A model generated the notes under the pieces. That model saw only the letters and a program-made list of their open reading frames with translations. It made no database searches and was not told the origin of the DNA. The position numbers and the translations under genes were made by a program. A stretch of DNA of 64,000 bases from JBBDMX01 sp040878035. Its GTDB lineage: Bacteria > Planctomycetota > Phycisphaerae > Phycisphaerales > Phycisphaeraceae. Each line of letters begins with the position of its first letter. Position 1 is the first letter of the stretch. The stretch lies in the NCBI GenBank assembly GCA_040878035.1, contig JBBDMX010000078.1, positions 16,206 through 80,205 of the forward strand, given 5' to 3'. Below are positions 1-8,620 of this stretch, piece after piece.

Positions 1-696
1 GGGCTGTGGGCCGGCGACCTGCTGGGCATGTATCAGCGCTTCGCGGTGCGCCGCGGCTGGTCGTACGAAATGCTGGACCTGTCCGAAGGCGACATGGGCG
101 GCATTCGCCAGGCGGTGGCCAACGTCAAGGGCAATGGCGTCTGGCAGGGCCTGGGCTATGAAGGCGGCGTGCACTGCGTCAAGCGCGTGCCCGCCACCGA
201 AGCCCAGGGCCGCGTGCACACCTCCACCGCCACCGTCGCCGTGCTGCCTGAGCCGGAGAAGGTGCAGATCGTCATTCCCGACTCGGATGTGAAGATGGAC
301 ATCACCACCGCGCAAGGCCCCGGCGGGCAGAACGTCAACAAGGTGGCCACGGCCGTCAAAATGGTGCACGTGCCCACCGGCATCGAAGTGCGCATGCAGG
401 AATCCAAGAGCCAGCAGCAGAATCGCGTCAAGGCCTGGGCGCTCTTGCGGGCGCGCGTCTACGACCACTACCAGCGGCAGAAGGACGCCCAGCGCGCCCA
501 GAACCGCTCGCGGATGATCGGCTCGGGCGACCGCTCCGAACGCATCCGCACCTATCGCTACAAGGAAAGCATCGTCGTCGATCACCGCCTGGAGCAGATG
601 TCGTTCAACCTCGCCTCGGTGCTCCAGGGCGAGTTGGACCCGATCGTGGCGGCCCTGATCGCGCAAGATCGCGCCCAACGCCTGGCGGCGCTGTGA
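1..696 (+). CDS. prfA: Peptide chain release factor 1, 5' end outside window
   Basis: Terminates translation by recognising UAA/UAG in the ribosomal A site and triggering peptidyl-tRNA hydrolysis. Only the C-terminal 231 residues are in the window; the reading frame is open from base 1, so the start lies to the left. The PAT tripeptide at visible residues 64-66, just before the TEAQGR.HTS block, is the RF1 codon-reading motif (RF2 would carry SPF). GPGGQNVNK at residues 106-113 holds the catalytic GGQ loop. The RIRTYRYKE segment near residue 182 and the following region match the conserved RF1 C-terminus. The stop TGA is followed within about 10 bases by a hairpin repeat, not by another gene. 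A prmC-like methyltransferase often follows prfA in bacteria, but none is seen here. Confidence 0.96.
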   Translation, partial: GLWAGDLLGMYQRFAVRRGWSYEMLDLSEGDMGGIRQAVANVKGNGVWQGLGYEGGVHCVKRVPATEAQGRVHTSTATVAVLPEPEKVQIVIPDSDVKMDITTAQGPGGQNVNKVATAVKMVHVPTGIEVRMQESKSQQQNRVKAWALLRARVYDHYQRQKDAQRAQNRSRMIGSGDRSERIRTYRYKESIVVDHRLEQMSFNLASVLQGELDPIVAALIAQDRAQRLAAL

Positions 697-705
697 TCCG
701 GATAA

Positions 706-951
706 TCAACCACCAAGACACCAAGGACACCAAGAAGCAGGGTTGAACACGAAGGCACGAAGGCGCGAAGTAGAAAAGCAGAAAAAGCAGATAACACAGA
801 AAATAGGAAGACCCCGGCTGCTCCACTCCGATTTTCTGCTTTTTCTGTTTTTCGGATTTTCTGCCTTTTCCTCCTTCGTGTTTTCGTGCCTTCGTGTTCA
901 TTCATCCGCTTCTTCTTCCTTCTTCTTGGTGTCCTTGGTGTCTTGGTGGTC
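706..951. repeat. Long nested inverted repeat of CACCAAG / CACGAAG words
   Basis: Fills the gap between prfA and the next gene. The left arm is built of ACCAAG-like then ACGAAG-like words (706-765), and the right arm has the complementary CTTCGTG then CTTGGTG words (about 873-951). An inner inverted pair of AAAGCAGAAAA / TTTTCTGCTTT lies between them, so the whole can fold into one long imperfect hairpin. The same design recurs at 47862-48036 with related words. No gene is evident in 697-1028. Confidence 0.8.
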
Positions 952-1028
952 CAATTGGTCATGCCAATGGCGCCTGGGGCCCCCGCGACAAATGCAGTCT
1001 CCCACCCCGCTGACCCGATAACCAGGGT

Positions 1029-3860
1029 ATGGATCGTCATTCCCCAGCCTGCTTATGGTGCGCGCTTATAGCCATGTGCCTCGGCTTGGTCCTGGGCATT
1101 TTTGCCTCTGCGACTGGCGCCCAAACCGTGCCGCCAGCCGTCGCCGCCGACCAACCCGTCGAGCTGCGCCGCCTCATCCGTCGCTTTGACTTCGAGGAGC
1201 GCAAGGGCGGCAACTTCGAGGACATGCCCAGGCACTGGTTCGCCATCGGTCGCGAGGCACGCACCAGCGATGCCAGCTTCCTCAAGAAGAACCTGCATGA
1301 CGTGCTGACCCATCGCGACGGGTTTCCCAACTACGCCAGCATCGGTTTTGACACGCGCCAACCGCACGGCGGCGAGTACAGCCTGCACCTGGGACTCAAC
1401 GGCGGCGACACCGGCGTGTTCATCGAGGTCGGCGCCGTCCGCGCCGTCCCCGGCAGCGATTACCAGATCACCACCCTGCTGCGCACGACCCGCTTGACGC
1501 ACGCGCGGGCGCGGCTGGTGGCGTACCTCATCGATGCCGACGGCCACCGCATCGACGCCAGCCTCGCCGCCAGCAAGCCGGTGCAGACCGACGACCAGTG
1601 GCAGACCGTCAGCGTGCACCTGATGGGCGATTACGACAAGGCGGCGTGGATCGGCATGCAACTGGAAGTCAACCAGCCGGAGCTGGCGCCGGCGGACGCC
1701 TTGGGCAAGCATCGGGTGCTGTACAAGGACATCCGCGGGAGTGCGTGGTTCGATGACGTGGCTGTCTGGCAGGTGCCGCGCGTTTCCCTGGGCTCGCAAA
1801 GCAAGTTCAATGTCGTGCGTGCCCCGGAGCGCCCCGAGCTGCGCTGGAACGTGCGCGACGTCTCGGGCCACGAGCTTTTTGCCGATCTGGCCGTGTTCGA
1901 CGATCGCGACCAGCTTGTGGCACGCACGCAGCGGCGCGTGGACAGCACCAAGCCGATCAACGATGCCTGGCAACCCGAACTGCCCCGCTATGGGTGGTTC
2001 ACCGTAAAGCTGACCCTGCACGATGTGTTCACCGGCGACCGCATCCGCCAGGCCTCGACGATGGTGGTGGGGCAGGCGCTGGTCAAGCTGCTCTGGCTGC
2101 CGCGCGAGCTGGATGTGTCGCACGCCCAGCGCGCGCCCTTCGCCATCGACGCCACCGGCATGGACGCGGCGCACCTGCGCTTGCTGCCGGTGCTGCTCCA
2201 GGCCGCCAATCTCGATGCCGCGATCCTTAGTTGCTGGGAGCCCGCCACGGGGCGGAACGACATGGGGCAGCGGCAGGAGCTGCTGGAGGAGTTGATCGAG
2301 CCGCTGCTGTCGCGCGGCGGGAAGGTGACCCTCAGCCTGGCGCCGCTGCCTGGGGAACTGGTGAAAGCACAGGATGACCCGGGCCACGGTCCGATGCCGC
2401 TCCTGGTGTCGGCGCCGCAGCTCTGGCGCCCGTACCTGGTGCCGCTGCTGATGCGCACGGGTCAGCAGGTCCGCGATTGGCAACTGGGTTCAACCGATAT
2501 CGAAGGCGCGTTTGCGCTGTCCGACTTGAAGGGGCTGCTCGACACGATCCGCGTGGACTTCCGGGGCCTGGCGCCGGATCCGAACCTGGTGGTGCCCTGG
2601 CGGGTGGATCAGGCCCGGCGGCTTCCGGGCCAGGATCAGCCCACCTTCGCCATCCAGGTGCCGCCCAACGTGCCGCCCCGGCACATCGCCGCGCACACCA
2701 CCGAATGGTCCGACCCGCCGCCGGCACGCTATGTTTTGCACCTGCGCACGCTGGATCCGCGCGTCTATTCGACGTCGAATCGTGCCATCGATCTGGCGTT
2801 GCGCATGGTGCATGGCTGGGAGTCAGGGGCGGCGGGCCTGGCGCTGCCGGGGCCCTGGACGACCGGCGACAGCCGCCGGCCCGAGGTCCAGCCCGAGGCG
2901 GCGCTGGGGGTGTTTAGCGCCGTGACGCAGCGCTTAGCGGGCCGGCGCGCGGTGGGGCGGTTGCCCCTGGGCGACGGGCTCCAGTGCATCATTTTCGACA
3001 AGATCGATCGCAGCCGTTCAAGGCCAGGTGAACCAACCGGTCTGCTGGTGGCGTGGGCCGAGTCCGCCACGCCTGCGCGGGCGCGCATCGACATGCTGCT
3101 GGGCGGCAAGCCCGTGGCTGTCGATATCTGGGGCAACCGCCGGAGCGTGCCGCTGGTGGATGGTCGGCATCAGGTGGACCTCGCGGCCTCGCCGATCTTC
3201 ATCGAAGGCATCGACGCCGACCTGGCGCGCTTCCGCGCCGGCTTTGCCTTTGCACCGGCCTTCATCGAATCGGTGCAGACCCCGCACGTGTGCAAGCTCA
3301 CCATCACCAATCCCTGGTCGCGCACCATCTCCGGCACGGTGACCATCGGCGACCCGACGCACTGGCAGATCGGCCCGCGGCGCAGCAGCTTCACCGTCGC
3401 CTCGGGTCAGAGTCTGGACATCCCCCTCAACGTGCACCTGCCGGTCTCCGAGGTCGCCGGCCTGAAGAAGATCGTGGCACGCTTCGAGTTCACCGCCGAC
3501 CAGCCCTACGACATCGATCTGGAGGCGTACGTGGAAATGGGCTTGCGCAACGTGCGTTGCGACGCCTCTTTGGCGGTCGAGCGCGATCCGGCCACGGGCA
3601 AGGACGACGCCGTGGTCACGCAGGTGATCACCAACCGCAGCGACAAGGACGTGTCGCTCTACGCTTTTGCGGCGCTGGTGGGCTACCCCCGTCAGGAGCG
3701 GCTGATCCCGCGGCTTTCACCGGGCGAATCGGTGGTGCGCCGCTTCCGTTTCCCCGGCGGCGCGGCGGCGGTGGCGCAGCACGAGGTCCGCGCCGGCCTG
3801 CGCGAATCCGCCGGCCCCGCTATTCTCAACAAGGTCCTCACCCTCGACGCTGCGCCGTGA
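1029..3860 (+). CDS. Large secreted protein of unknown function, jelly-roll-like N-terminus
   Basis: 943 residues with a clear N-terminal signal peptide: basic start, hydrophobic stretch LIAMCLGLVLGIFASA and a likely cleavage after TGAQT. Residues about 50-260 contain a beta-rich segment (HGGEYSLHLGLNGG, then SDYQITTLLR, then SAWFDDVAVWQVPR) that resembles carbohydrate-binding jelly-roll modules with a terminal FDDV motif. The middle third (about 340-600) alternates in a way that suggests a TIM-barrel-like or glycosidase-like domain, but I see no catalytic signature I can name. The last 250 residues look like beta-sandwich repeats. It has no PEP-CTERM tail of its own. I do not recognise the family; an exported carbohydrate-related role is inference. 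The hairpin repeat lies just upstream, so the gene is probably transcribed alone. Confidence 0.8.
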   Translation: MDRHSPACLWCALIAMCLGLVLGIFASATGAQTVPPAVAADQPVELRRLIRRFDFEERKGGNFEDMPRHWFAIGREARTSDASFLKKNLHDVLTHRDGFPNYASIGFDTRQPHGGEYSLHLGLNGGDTGVFIEVGAVRAVPGSDYQITTLLRTTRLTHARARLVAYLIDADGHRIDASLAASKPVQTDDQWQTVSVHLMGDYDKAAWIGMQLEVNQPELAPADALGKHRVLYKDIRGSAWFDDVAVWQVPRVSLGSQSKFNVVRAPERPELRWNVRDVSGHELFADLAVFDDRDQLVARTQRRVDSTKPINDAWQPELPRYGWFTVKLTLHDVFTGDRIRQASTMVVGQALVKLLWLPRELDVSHAQRAPFAIDATGMDAAHLRLLPVLLQAANLDAAILSCWEPATGRNDMGQRQELLEELIEPLLSRGGKVTLSLAPLPGELVKAQDDPGHGPMPLLVSAPQLWRPYLVPLLMRTGQQVRDWQLGSTDIEGAFALSDLKGLLDTIRVDFRGLAPDPNLVVPWRVDQARRLPGQDQPTFAIQVPPNVPPRHIAAHTTEWSDPPPARYVLHLRTLDPRVYSTSNRAIDLALRMVHGWESGAAGLALPGPWTTGDSRRPEVQPEAALGVFSAVTQRLAGRRAVGRLPLGDGLQCIIFDKIDRSRSRPGEPTGLLVAWAESATPARARIDMLLGGKPVAVDIWGNRRSVPLVDGRHQVDLAASPIFIEGIDADLARFRAGFAFAPAFIESVQTPHVCKLTITNPWSRTISGTVTIGDPTHWQIGPRRSSFTVASGQSLDIPLNVHLPVSEVAGLKKIVARFEFTADQPYDIDLEAYVEMGLRNVRCDASLAVERDPATGKDDAVVTQVITNRSDKDVSLYAFAALVGYPRQERLIPRLSPGESVVRRFRFPGGAAAVAQHEVRAGLRESAGPAILNKVLTLDAAP

Positions 3861-3972
3861 GGTTCCTCGTGCGCCGGCACAGCAGGCATCCCGTCACCAG
3901 CAGCAACAGCCCACCCGTGCTCGGCTCGGGCACGGCCCAGACCCCTGTCGCCGTCAGGTCGAGGTGGTCATA
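3838..3972 (-). pseudogene. Orphan PEP-CTERM sorting tail (gene remnant)
   Basis: Read on the minus strand, 3972 down to 3838 encodes HLDLTATGVWAVPEPSTG, then a Leu-rich membrane segment and CRRTRN: a textbook PEP-CTERM tail with the HLDL lead-in typical of longer exported proteins. An in-frame TGA lies immediately upstream (3973-3975) and no start codon precedes it, so the body of the gene is gone. Its own stop overlaps the last codons of the convergent 1029-3860 gene. I read it as the surviving 3' end of a deleted or rearranged PEP-CTERM gene. Confidence 0.7.
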
Positions 3973-3979
3973 TCAGGCG

Positions 3980-4372
3980 TCACTCAGGCGCCGGCTGAGT
4001 CGTCGGCGCGGGCGGCGGATCGGGCGGGGTCGGATCGTCAAGTGGGTAGATGAAGCTGCCGCGGCGGCGGCTGCTGACGTAGAGGCGCCGGCTGTCAACG
4101 CTCAGCAGGGCTTCGGTGCGGCCATCCACGTGGATGCTGGCCCCGCCCGTCGCGGCTAGCGCGTTGCGCACCGCCGTGCCCAGTTCCAGGATCTGCTCGT
4201 GACTGAAGCCGGCGAACAGCATGACGCGCACCACGTCATCGGCGGTCAGCTCGGCCACCTCCTTGCTGGGCATCTCCAGCACCTGTTCCTGCTGCGTGGC
4301 GGCGCAGCCGACCAGGCATGAACCGATCCACAGTGCCAACACACCCGCCAGGCGGCAAAAACCAGACTTCAT
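3980..4372 (-). CDS. Small lipoprotein coupled to secretin gene
   Basis: 130 residues. The N-terminus (LALWIGSCLVGC) is a signal peptide with lipobox LVGC, so the mature protein should start at the lipidated cysteine near residue 23. A predicted helical segment follows (EVAELTADDVVRVMLFAGFS), then a short beta region and a Pro/Thr-rich tail ending in PAPTTQPAPE. The ATG overlaps the stop of the secretin gene by four bases (ATGA), which points to translational coupling. A small lipoprotein after a secretin recalls pilotins, which carry secretin subunits to the outer membrane, but I see no sequence match to a known pilotin family. Function is therefore inferred only from position. Confidence 0.75.
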   Translation of the reverse strand: MKSGFCRLAGVLALWIGSCLVGCAATQQEQVLEMPSKEVAELTADDVVRVMLFAGFSHEQILELGTAVRNALAATGGASIHVDGRTEALLSVDSRRLYVSSRRRGSFIYPLDDPTPPDPPPAPTTQPAPE

Positions 4373-5787
4373 CGGTCCTGCCCTTCCTTGGCTATGCGTG
4401 CCAGGCTCTGCGCCAAGGCCTGTTTGAATGTCGCGTCGTCCACATGGGGGATCATGCGGGCCTTGGGCAGGCGGCGCTCCTGCACGCCGTGGTCATCACC
4501 CACCAGCGTGGCGGTGACAAAGACGGCCACCTGCTTGGACGAGCGACTGTCGGAACGATCGCGGAACAGTTCGCCAAAACCCGGCACATCCCCGGCGCCG
4601 GGCACGCGCCGCTGCGTGCTCTGCCGGCGGCTGTCCATCAATCCCGCAATGGCCGCGGTCCCGCCGTTCTGCACGCGGACGGTGCTCGACGCGGTGCGGC
4701 GGTTGACCACCGGCAGATTGTTGGTGCCCCGGGCAGCCACGTCGCTCACTTCCACTTCCATGACCAGGGTGATCTGCCCATCCTCGGTCAGTCGCGGGGT
4801 CACCTTCACCAGCGTGCCCGTTTCGATCTTCTCCAACTGGGATTGCACGAACACGGTGCCTGCGGTGACGATCTGGAAGTATTCCTCGGTAGTCACCTTG
4901 ATCTCGGCCGCCTTGCCGTCCTGGCTCATGACTTGTGGATTGGCGACAATGGTGGCCTGCTCGTTCTGCGCCATGAGGTTAATGGTCAGCATCAGGGAGT
5001 TGGTGAATTCCTGGTTGGGCGTGTAGCCGAGGCGCAAGCCCCAGGGCCAGCCCGAGCCCACGATGTTGTTGGTGAACGCGCCGTACTGGATGGTAGGGAA
5101 ATCCCACTTCACGCCCAGTCGGCTGATTTCGTCACGTTCCAGTACCACCACGCGGGCTTCGAGCAGCACATGGCGCGGAGGCTGATCCAGGCGTTTGATG
5201 TCCGCCAGGATGCGCTCGGCCAGCGGGCCCGGCGCGGTGATGGAGACGGTGTTGCTGAGTCCGTCCATCTGCACAAAGTCGCGGAATGCGGGGGAGATCA
5301 GCCGGCTCACGGAGTCGGGGGTGAGGTTGCCCAATTTTACCACACGAGTGTCGCTGACTTGGTGGAACACCGGACTTCTGATATCGACAGAATAGACTAG
5401 GTAATAGTCGGGGGTCTTCACTACAGCGTACCCCGTCCCGGCCAGGAGGATATCGAGGGCCTTATCAACCGAGACGTTCTTGAGGTCGGCGCTCACGATG
5501 CCGGAGACGGTCTGTTCGGGAATGATGGTGACGCCAGCCTGGGAGGCGATGTCCTGCAGCGCCTGGCGGAGGTCGGTGTCCACAAAGACGTTGGTGACGT
5601 AGCCATTGGGAACAGGCTGGACGGCTACAGGGCGGGCGGGCTCGGCGGCCAAGGGTGCGGTGGCGGGACCGGCAGCCAGAGCCCGTGATGGCGCGGAAAC
5701 CATGGCACATAAGAGAGCCGCAACAGCTGCCGCCGTGAAATGGGGGGATGAAAGACTGCGGACGGGGTGGCGAGCGGGTATGTGCAT
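4369..5787 (-). CDS. Secretin family outer-membrane protein (GspD/PilQ-like)
   Basis: 472 residues from the ATG at 5787; a GTG one codon upstream is the alternative. After a signal peptide ending near ALAAG comes an STN/N0-like domain (about 65-130: NVFVDTDLRQALQDIASQAG), then an N1-like alpha/beta module (140-205), then the C-terminal secretin domain. The latter contains LLEARVVVLERDEISRLG, a VTPRL segment, and the signature region VPGAGDVPGFGELF close to the end. Secretins form multimeric gated rings in the outer membrane for type II/III secretion or type IV pili. The start overlaps the stop of the upstream chaperone-like gene and the stop overlaps the downstream lipoprotein start, so the three are one translational unit. 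No ATPase or inner-membrane platform gene is nearby, which is unusual for a secretin locus. Confidence 0.88.
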   Translation of the reverse strand: MHIPARHPVRSLSSPHFTAAAVAALLCAMVSAPSRALAAGPATAPLAAEPARPVAVQPVPNGYVTNVFVDTDLRQALQDIASQAGVTIIPEQTVSGIVSADLKNVSVDKALDILLAGTGYAVVKTPDYYLVYSVDIRSPVFHQVSDTRVVKLGNLTPDSVSRLISPAFRDFVQMDGLSNTVSITAPGPLAERILADIKRLDQPPRHVLLEARVVVLERDEISRLGVKWDFPTIQYGAFTNNIVGSGWPWGLRLGYTPNQEFTNSLMLTINLMAQNEQATIVANPQVMSQDGKAAEIKVTTEEYFQIVTAGTVFVQSQLEKIETGTLVKVTPRLTEDGQITLVMEVEVSDVAARGTNNLPVVNRRTASSTVRVQNGGTAAIAGLMDSRRQSTQRRVPGAGDVPGFGELFRDRSDSRSSKQVAVFVTATLVGDDHGVQERRLPKARMIPHVDDATFKQALAQSLARIAKEGQDR

Positions 5788-7466
5788 CACTTGCTGCCGC
5801 TCGGTTGGGTGGGGGAGGGCTGGGTGGTGTCCGGCTGAGTCTGCGACGCGTCCGGCTCAATCAAGGTAACGACTTTCTGCCCCTCTTCCACGGAAACTCG
5901 GATCGGAACGGCGTCGGCGGCAGCCTGCCCGTTGCCATAGTCCAAAACGACTCTAATCATGTAGGTTCCGGATTCGACGTTGGCGAAGTCGATGATGCCG
6001 GAGAAGTCTCGCACTCCCAGCGGAAGCATGTCGCCTTCATCCCCGGCCAAAGCGCTCCGGATGACCGGTTCGCCCCGGGCGGAGTTCACGGTCGCATTCA
6101 CTGTGGGGGTGAAATGAACGTTGCCAATGTTCGCAAAGCGGCTCTGCACGACGTAGCGGGTGGCCTGATCGAGCGACAGCGTCACGCGCATACCCTGAGC
6201 CTCGGGCTTGGCTTGGACTTGCTTGTAGTCAACGCACACTAAGGATGTCGTCTCGCCGGCACTCTGGCCATCGGGGTAGGTCGCGCGCAGAACGATCTGG
6301 CCATAGTAGTTGGCATGCATCTGATCAGACGCGGGCATCTTGACTATCACGCGAACGTTCTGCTTCCCGCCGGCGCGGAGAGTGAATTTGGCTGGGGAGA
6401 TTTGCAGCCATTCCGCGCAGGAGAGATCATCCCCCTTAAGCGGGCCGAGGGCAACGCCGCGAAGCGTCTGGGGAATGGCGGAGATGGCGTCGATGTCCAC
6501 GGCATCTTCCGAACTATTCTCAATCTTCAATACCGCAGTGCGCAACGAGCCCGGAACGCCGCTGATGAAAGTCTGTTGCGGATCAAGAGTAAGCGCGGTA
6601 TCGACGGCCAACTTGGTGAGGGTGGGATCACCGGTGAAATCGATTTCTTTTTCCAGCGGTTTCACGCGGCGACCATCGACGTAGAGGGTGCCGAAGAGCT
6701 TGTATCTCCCGGAGGGCAAACGGCGCTTCATGTCGGACGGAAGTTGGAGGCTTACCCCGGGCAGAACGCCGATCTCGTTTACGTCCACGCTGGAAACCGG
6801 ACGCCATCGTCCTTCCACCTGCCGCGCAATTTTGACGTTCCCCTTGATACGGGGATAAGTTCGTCCGTCATTGTCGACGGACATCGTGAGGATCGTGGAG
6901 GCTTCCTTCTCCCCGGCGGGCCGAAAGGTCATGCCCAGGTCTTTGAGTTCAATCTTCTGCTGCTCGGGGCGCCCTTGGATTTCCACGATAATGGGGATGA
7001 GGAAGCGAATAACGACCGAGATGCCTTTGGCGTTGGGGTCGGTGCGGGTCTGGGCGATGATGCCGGCGGTGTAGACGCCGCGGGCTCGAGGGGGCACTTT
7101 GAGCAAGAGGTTGACCTTGGATTCGTCGGTAGGTTTGATTTCGACCGACTTGGCGCTCAAGGTGGCCCAATTGAAACACGAGGTGAGTTTGGAGGTATCC
7201 GTCTTGTCGTCGGGGATGATGATCTGCCAACTGCCGGCCGAGGTCTGTGTGAGTTCGACAAGTGTGAGATCGAGGATCCTGGATTGATCGACCCCGGTGT
7301 TGCGAAGGGACAGAGGCATTTCGACGATCGTGCCGGGCTTGGGGGTGAACTCCATTTTCATGGGTTTAACCATGAAACCCTGGGCGAAGCTGTGGGCAGG
7401 AGCGGAGGCGAGAGCACCGAGGAAGCACAAGGCAAAAAGGGCAAACAGGTAACGTCGCGTCGTCAT
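5787..7466 (-). CDS. Secreted multi-Ig-domain protein, pilus-chaperone-like
   Basis: 559 residues with a signal peptide (LFALFALCFLGALASA, cleavage near SFAQG). The mature N-terminus, FMVKPMKMEFTPKPGTIVE followed by LSLRNTG, has the layout of periplasmic chaperone or DUF916-like Ig domains: a P-G turn, then beta strands and an asparagine at the end of a strand. Three further beta-sandwich-like units follow (roughly 160-270, 290-405, 410-530), and the tail is Thr/Gln/Pro-rich. It is larger than PapD-type chaperones (about 230 residues), so it may be a scaffold or a fused chaperone rather than an orthologue. A good ribosome site (GAGGAAC) precedes the ATG. It lies between secreted beta-rich proteins and a secretin, which supports a role in assembling or exporting them. 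The chaperone role is inference. Confidence 0.7.
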   Translation of the reverse strand: MTTRRYLFALFALCFLGALASAPAHSFAQGFMVKPMKMEFTPKPGTIVEMPLSLRNTGVDQSRILDLTLVELTQTSAGSWQIIIPDDKTDTSKLTSCFNWATLSAKSVEIKPTDESKVNLLLKVPPRARGVYTAGIIAQTRTDPNAKGISVVIRFLIPIIVEIQGRPEQQKIELKDLGMTFRPAGEKEASTILTMSVDNDGRTYPRIKGNVKIARQVEGRWRPVSSVDVNEIGVLPGVSLQLPSDMKRRLPSGRYKLFGTLYVDGRRVKPLEKEIDFTGDPTLTKLAVDTALTLDPQQTFISGVPGSLRTAVLKIENSSEDAVDIDAISAIPQTLRGVALGPLKGDDLSCAEWLQISPAKFTLRAGGKQNVRVIVKMPASDQMHANYYGQIVLRATYPDGQSAGETTSLVCVDYKQVQAKPEAQGMRVTLSLDQATRYVVQSRFANIGNVHFTPTVNATVNSARGEPVIRSALAGDEGDMLPLGVRDFSGIIDFANVESGTYMIRVVLDYGNGQAAADAVPIRVSVEEGQKVVTLIEPDASQTQPDTTQPSPTQPSGSK

Positions 7467-7583
7467 GTTGCGGGTTCCTCAGCTCTGGTCGCCACGCGTA
7501 GGCGTGTCCAGCGACCGTTGGGGCCTAGTTTGCAGACCGGGATACGACCAGAGTGTCGGGCGGCGCAGGGTACCGCGGGAAAA

Positions 7584-7620
7584 CGTGAAAAGAGGGAGGG
7601 GGTCTAGAGAACCCCCTCCC
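7584..7620 (-). terminator. Strong intrinsic terminator or attenuator after the 203-aa secreted protein
   Basis: A perfect 10-bp GC-rich stem (7594-7603 with 7611-7620, loop of 7) is followed on the minus strand by CTCTTTTC. It lies between the 203-residue secreted protein gene and the chaperone-like gene, both minus strand, so it would end or attenuate transcription within the cluster. Confidence 0.75.
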
Positions 7621-7697
7621 CAATTCCACGAGAACTGCGGATTTTATCAGTTAATTGCCGACAAAATCGCCGACTTAGACAACTGGTTGCCTGTGAG

Positions 7698-8309
7698 TTA
7701 ATTAACCGACAAGGTCATGTACAGGTTGCAGGTGTATTCGCCGGGAGCCGCGAGGTTGCCGACGTTGCTGCCGGAGTCGACGTAGGAATTGAGCCGGATA
7801 TGGCCCGGGTTCACGCCGGCGGGCTGCGTTACCGAGATCCCATTGGCTTGCTGATATTGCCAGCCGGCATTGGCAGCATTGGCAGTGGGGGTATCGCGGA
7901 ACAGCGTCACACCGAAGCCGATGCCGTTGGTGCCGTAGGGACCGGTACCGTAACCACCGGTATTGGAAGGCGACGATTCGCCATTAGGGGAGCCAACATA
8001 GGCACGGGGGTAGCTGGAACTGGGGCTGGTGTATTGCGCCGTGATTGTAACGGTGTAATCCGTGTTTCCCTCAGTCGTGAAACTGCCCTCAATCTGATTG
8101 GCGCCGCTGCTCCCGACGAGCGGACCGCCGTGCGTTTCGTTGTCGTTGACAATCATGTTCAAGCCATTCAGCGGGATCGTGATGGCAACATAATTCTCGA
8201 CAGTAATGGTTACTGGAATGGCCACATCCGTCGGGGGCGACATCGGTGCCGCCAACGCCGGGGCAGCCAACAGTGCGACAACAGCCATAATACCAAGTAG
8301 CTTCCTCAT
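7698..8309 (-). CDS. Small secreted beta-rich protein, candidate major subunit
   Basis: 203 residues. The ATG at 8309 is chosen because it begins a signal peptide (MRKLLGIMAVVALLAAPALA) and is preceded by AAGGGAA; an upstream extension in the same frame is arginine-rich and lacks sense. The mature protein opens with VAIPVTITVENYVAITIPL, has a Gly/Ser/Tyr-rich middle (SSPSNTGGYGTGPYGTNG) and ends with APGEYTCNLYMTLSVN. The opening VTITV..Y strand and a closing G-x-Y strand are shared with the two small secreted proteins upstream, suggesting paralogous beta-sandwiches; this end pattern recalls subunits of spore-coat-U/archaic pilus type. A long leader before it and a strong terminator after it fit a highly expressed structural protein. 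No family is assigned with certainty. Confidence 0.75.
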   Translation of the reverse strand: MRKLLGIMAVVALLAAPALAAPMSPPTDVAIPVTITVENYVAITIPLNGLNMIVNDNETHGGPLVGSSGANQIEGSFTTEGNTDYTVTITAQYTSPSSSYPRAYVGSPNGESSPSNTGGYGTGPYGTNGIGFGVTLFRDTPTANAANAGWQYQQANGISVTQPAGVNPGHIRLNSYVDSGSNVGNLAAPGEYTCNLYMTLSVN

Positions 8310-8620
8310 GATACGTTCCCTTGTGTTTTTTGTCCCGCAGCGCCCGAAGGCGATTGGGACAAACCTTTGAATGGCCCGGCACACACGTGCCCGACCCCGA
8401 AACTCCGGCCGGTGTAACAACCGGCCGCAACGGGCAACCCACCTTTTCACCGGCTCGGGCGATCCGCCCGTTCCACATCGCGCATGAGCCGGAGCGATTA
8501 CAACATTCTTGACCGGAAGAGTTCGCCAACTTCCCCGGCGGCATTCCACTTCGCGTTCTTCGACTTGAACCTCCTTTCTATGCAAAACAGACTCATGGCC
8601 ACAGTGCCTGTCAGTAACGG
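8310..8620 (-). promoter_or_regulatory. Structured 311-base leader region of the 203-aa secreted protein gene
   Basis: No gene is visible here. On the minus strand it holds an orphan perfect Shine-Dalgarno-like site AAAGGAGGTT (8569-8578) without a start codon at normal spacing, a hairpin from the CCGGCCGG / CCGGCCG pair (8405-8427), and a hairpin TTTGTCCC...GGGACAAA (about 8324-8353) ending 15 bases before the gene's own ribosome site. This looks like a long 5' untranslated region or a separate promoter region. I could not match it to a named RNA family. Confidence 0.45.

Noticed and set aside
1..696. Release factor 2 reading of the first gene
   Set aside because: The codon-recognition tripeptide is PAT, which is RF1, not SPF.
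1053..2483. Open frame of about 476 codons on the minus strand opposite the large secreted protein
   Set aside because: Composition (Arg/His/Gln-rich) and lack of motifs mark it as a shadow; the plus strand has a clear signal peptide and a consistent coding pattern.
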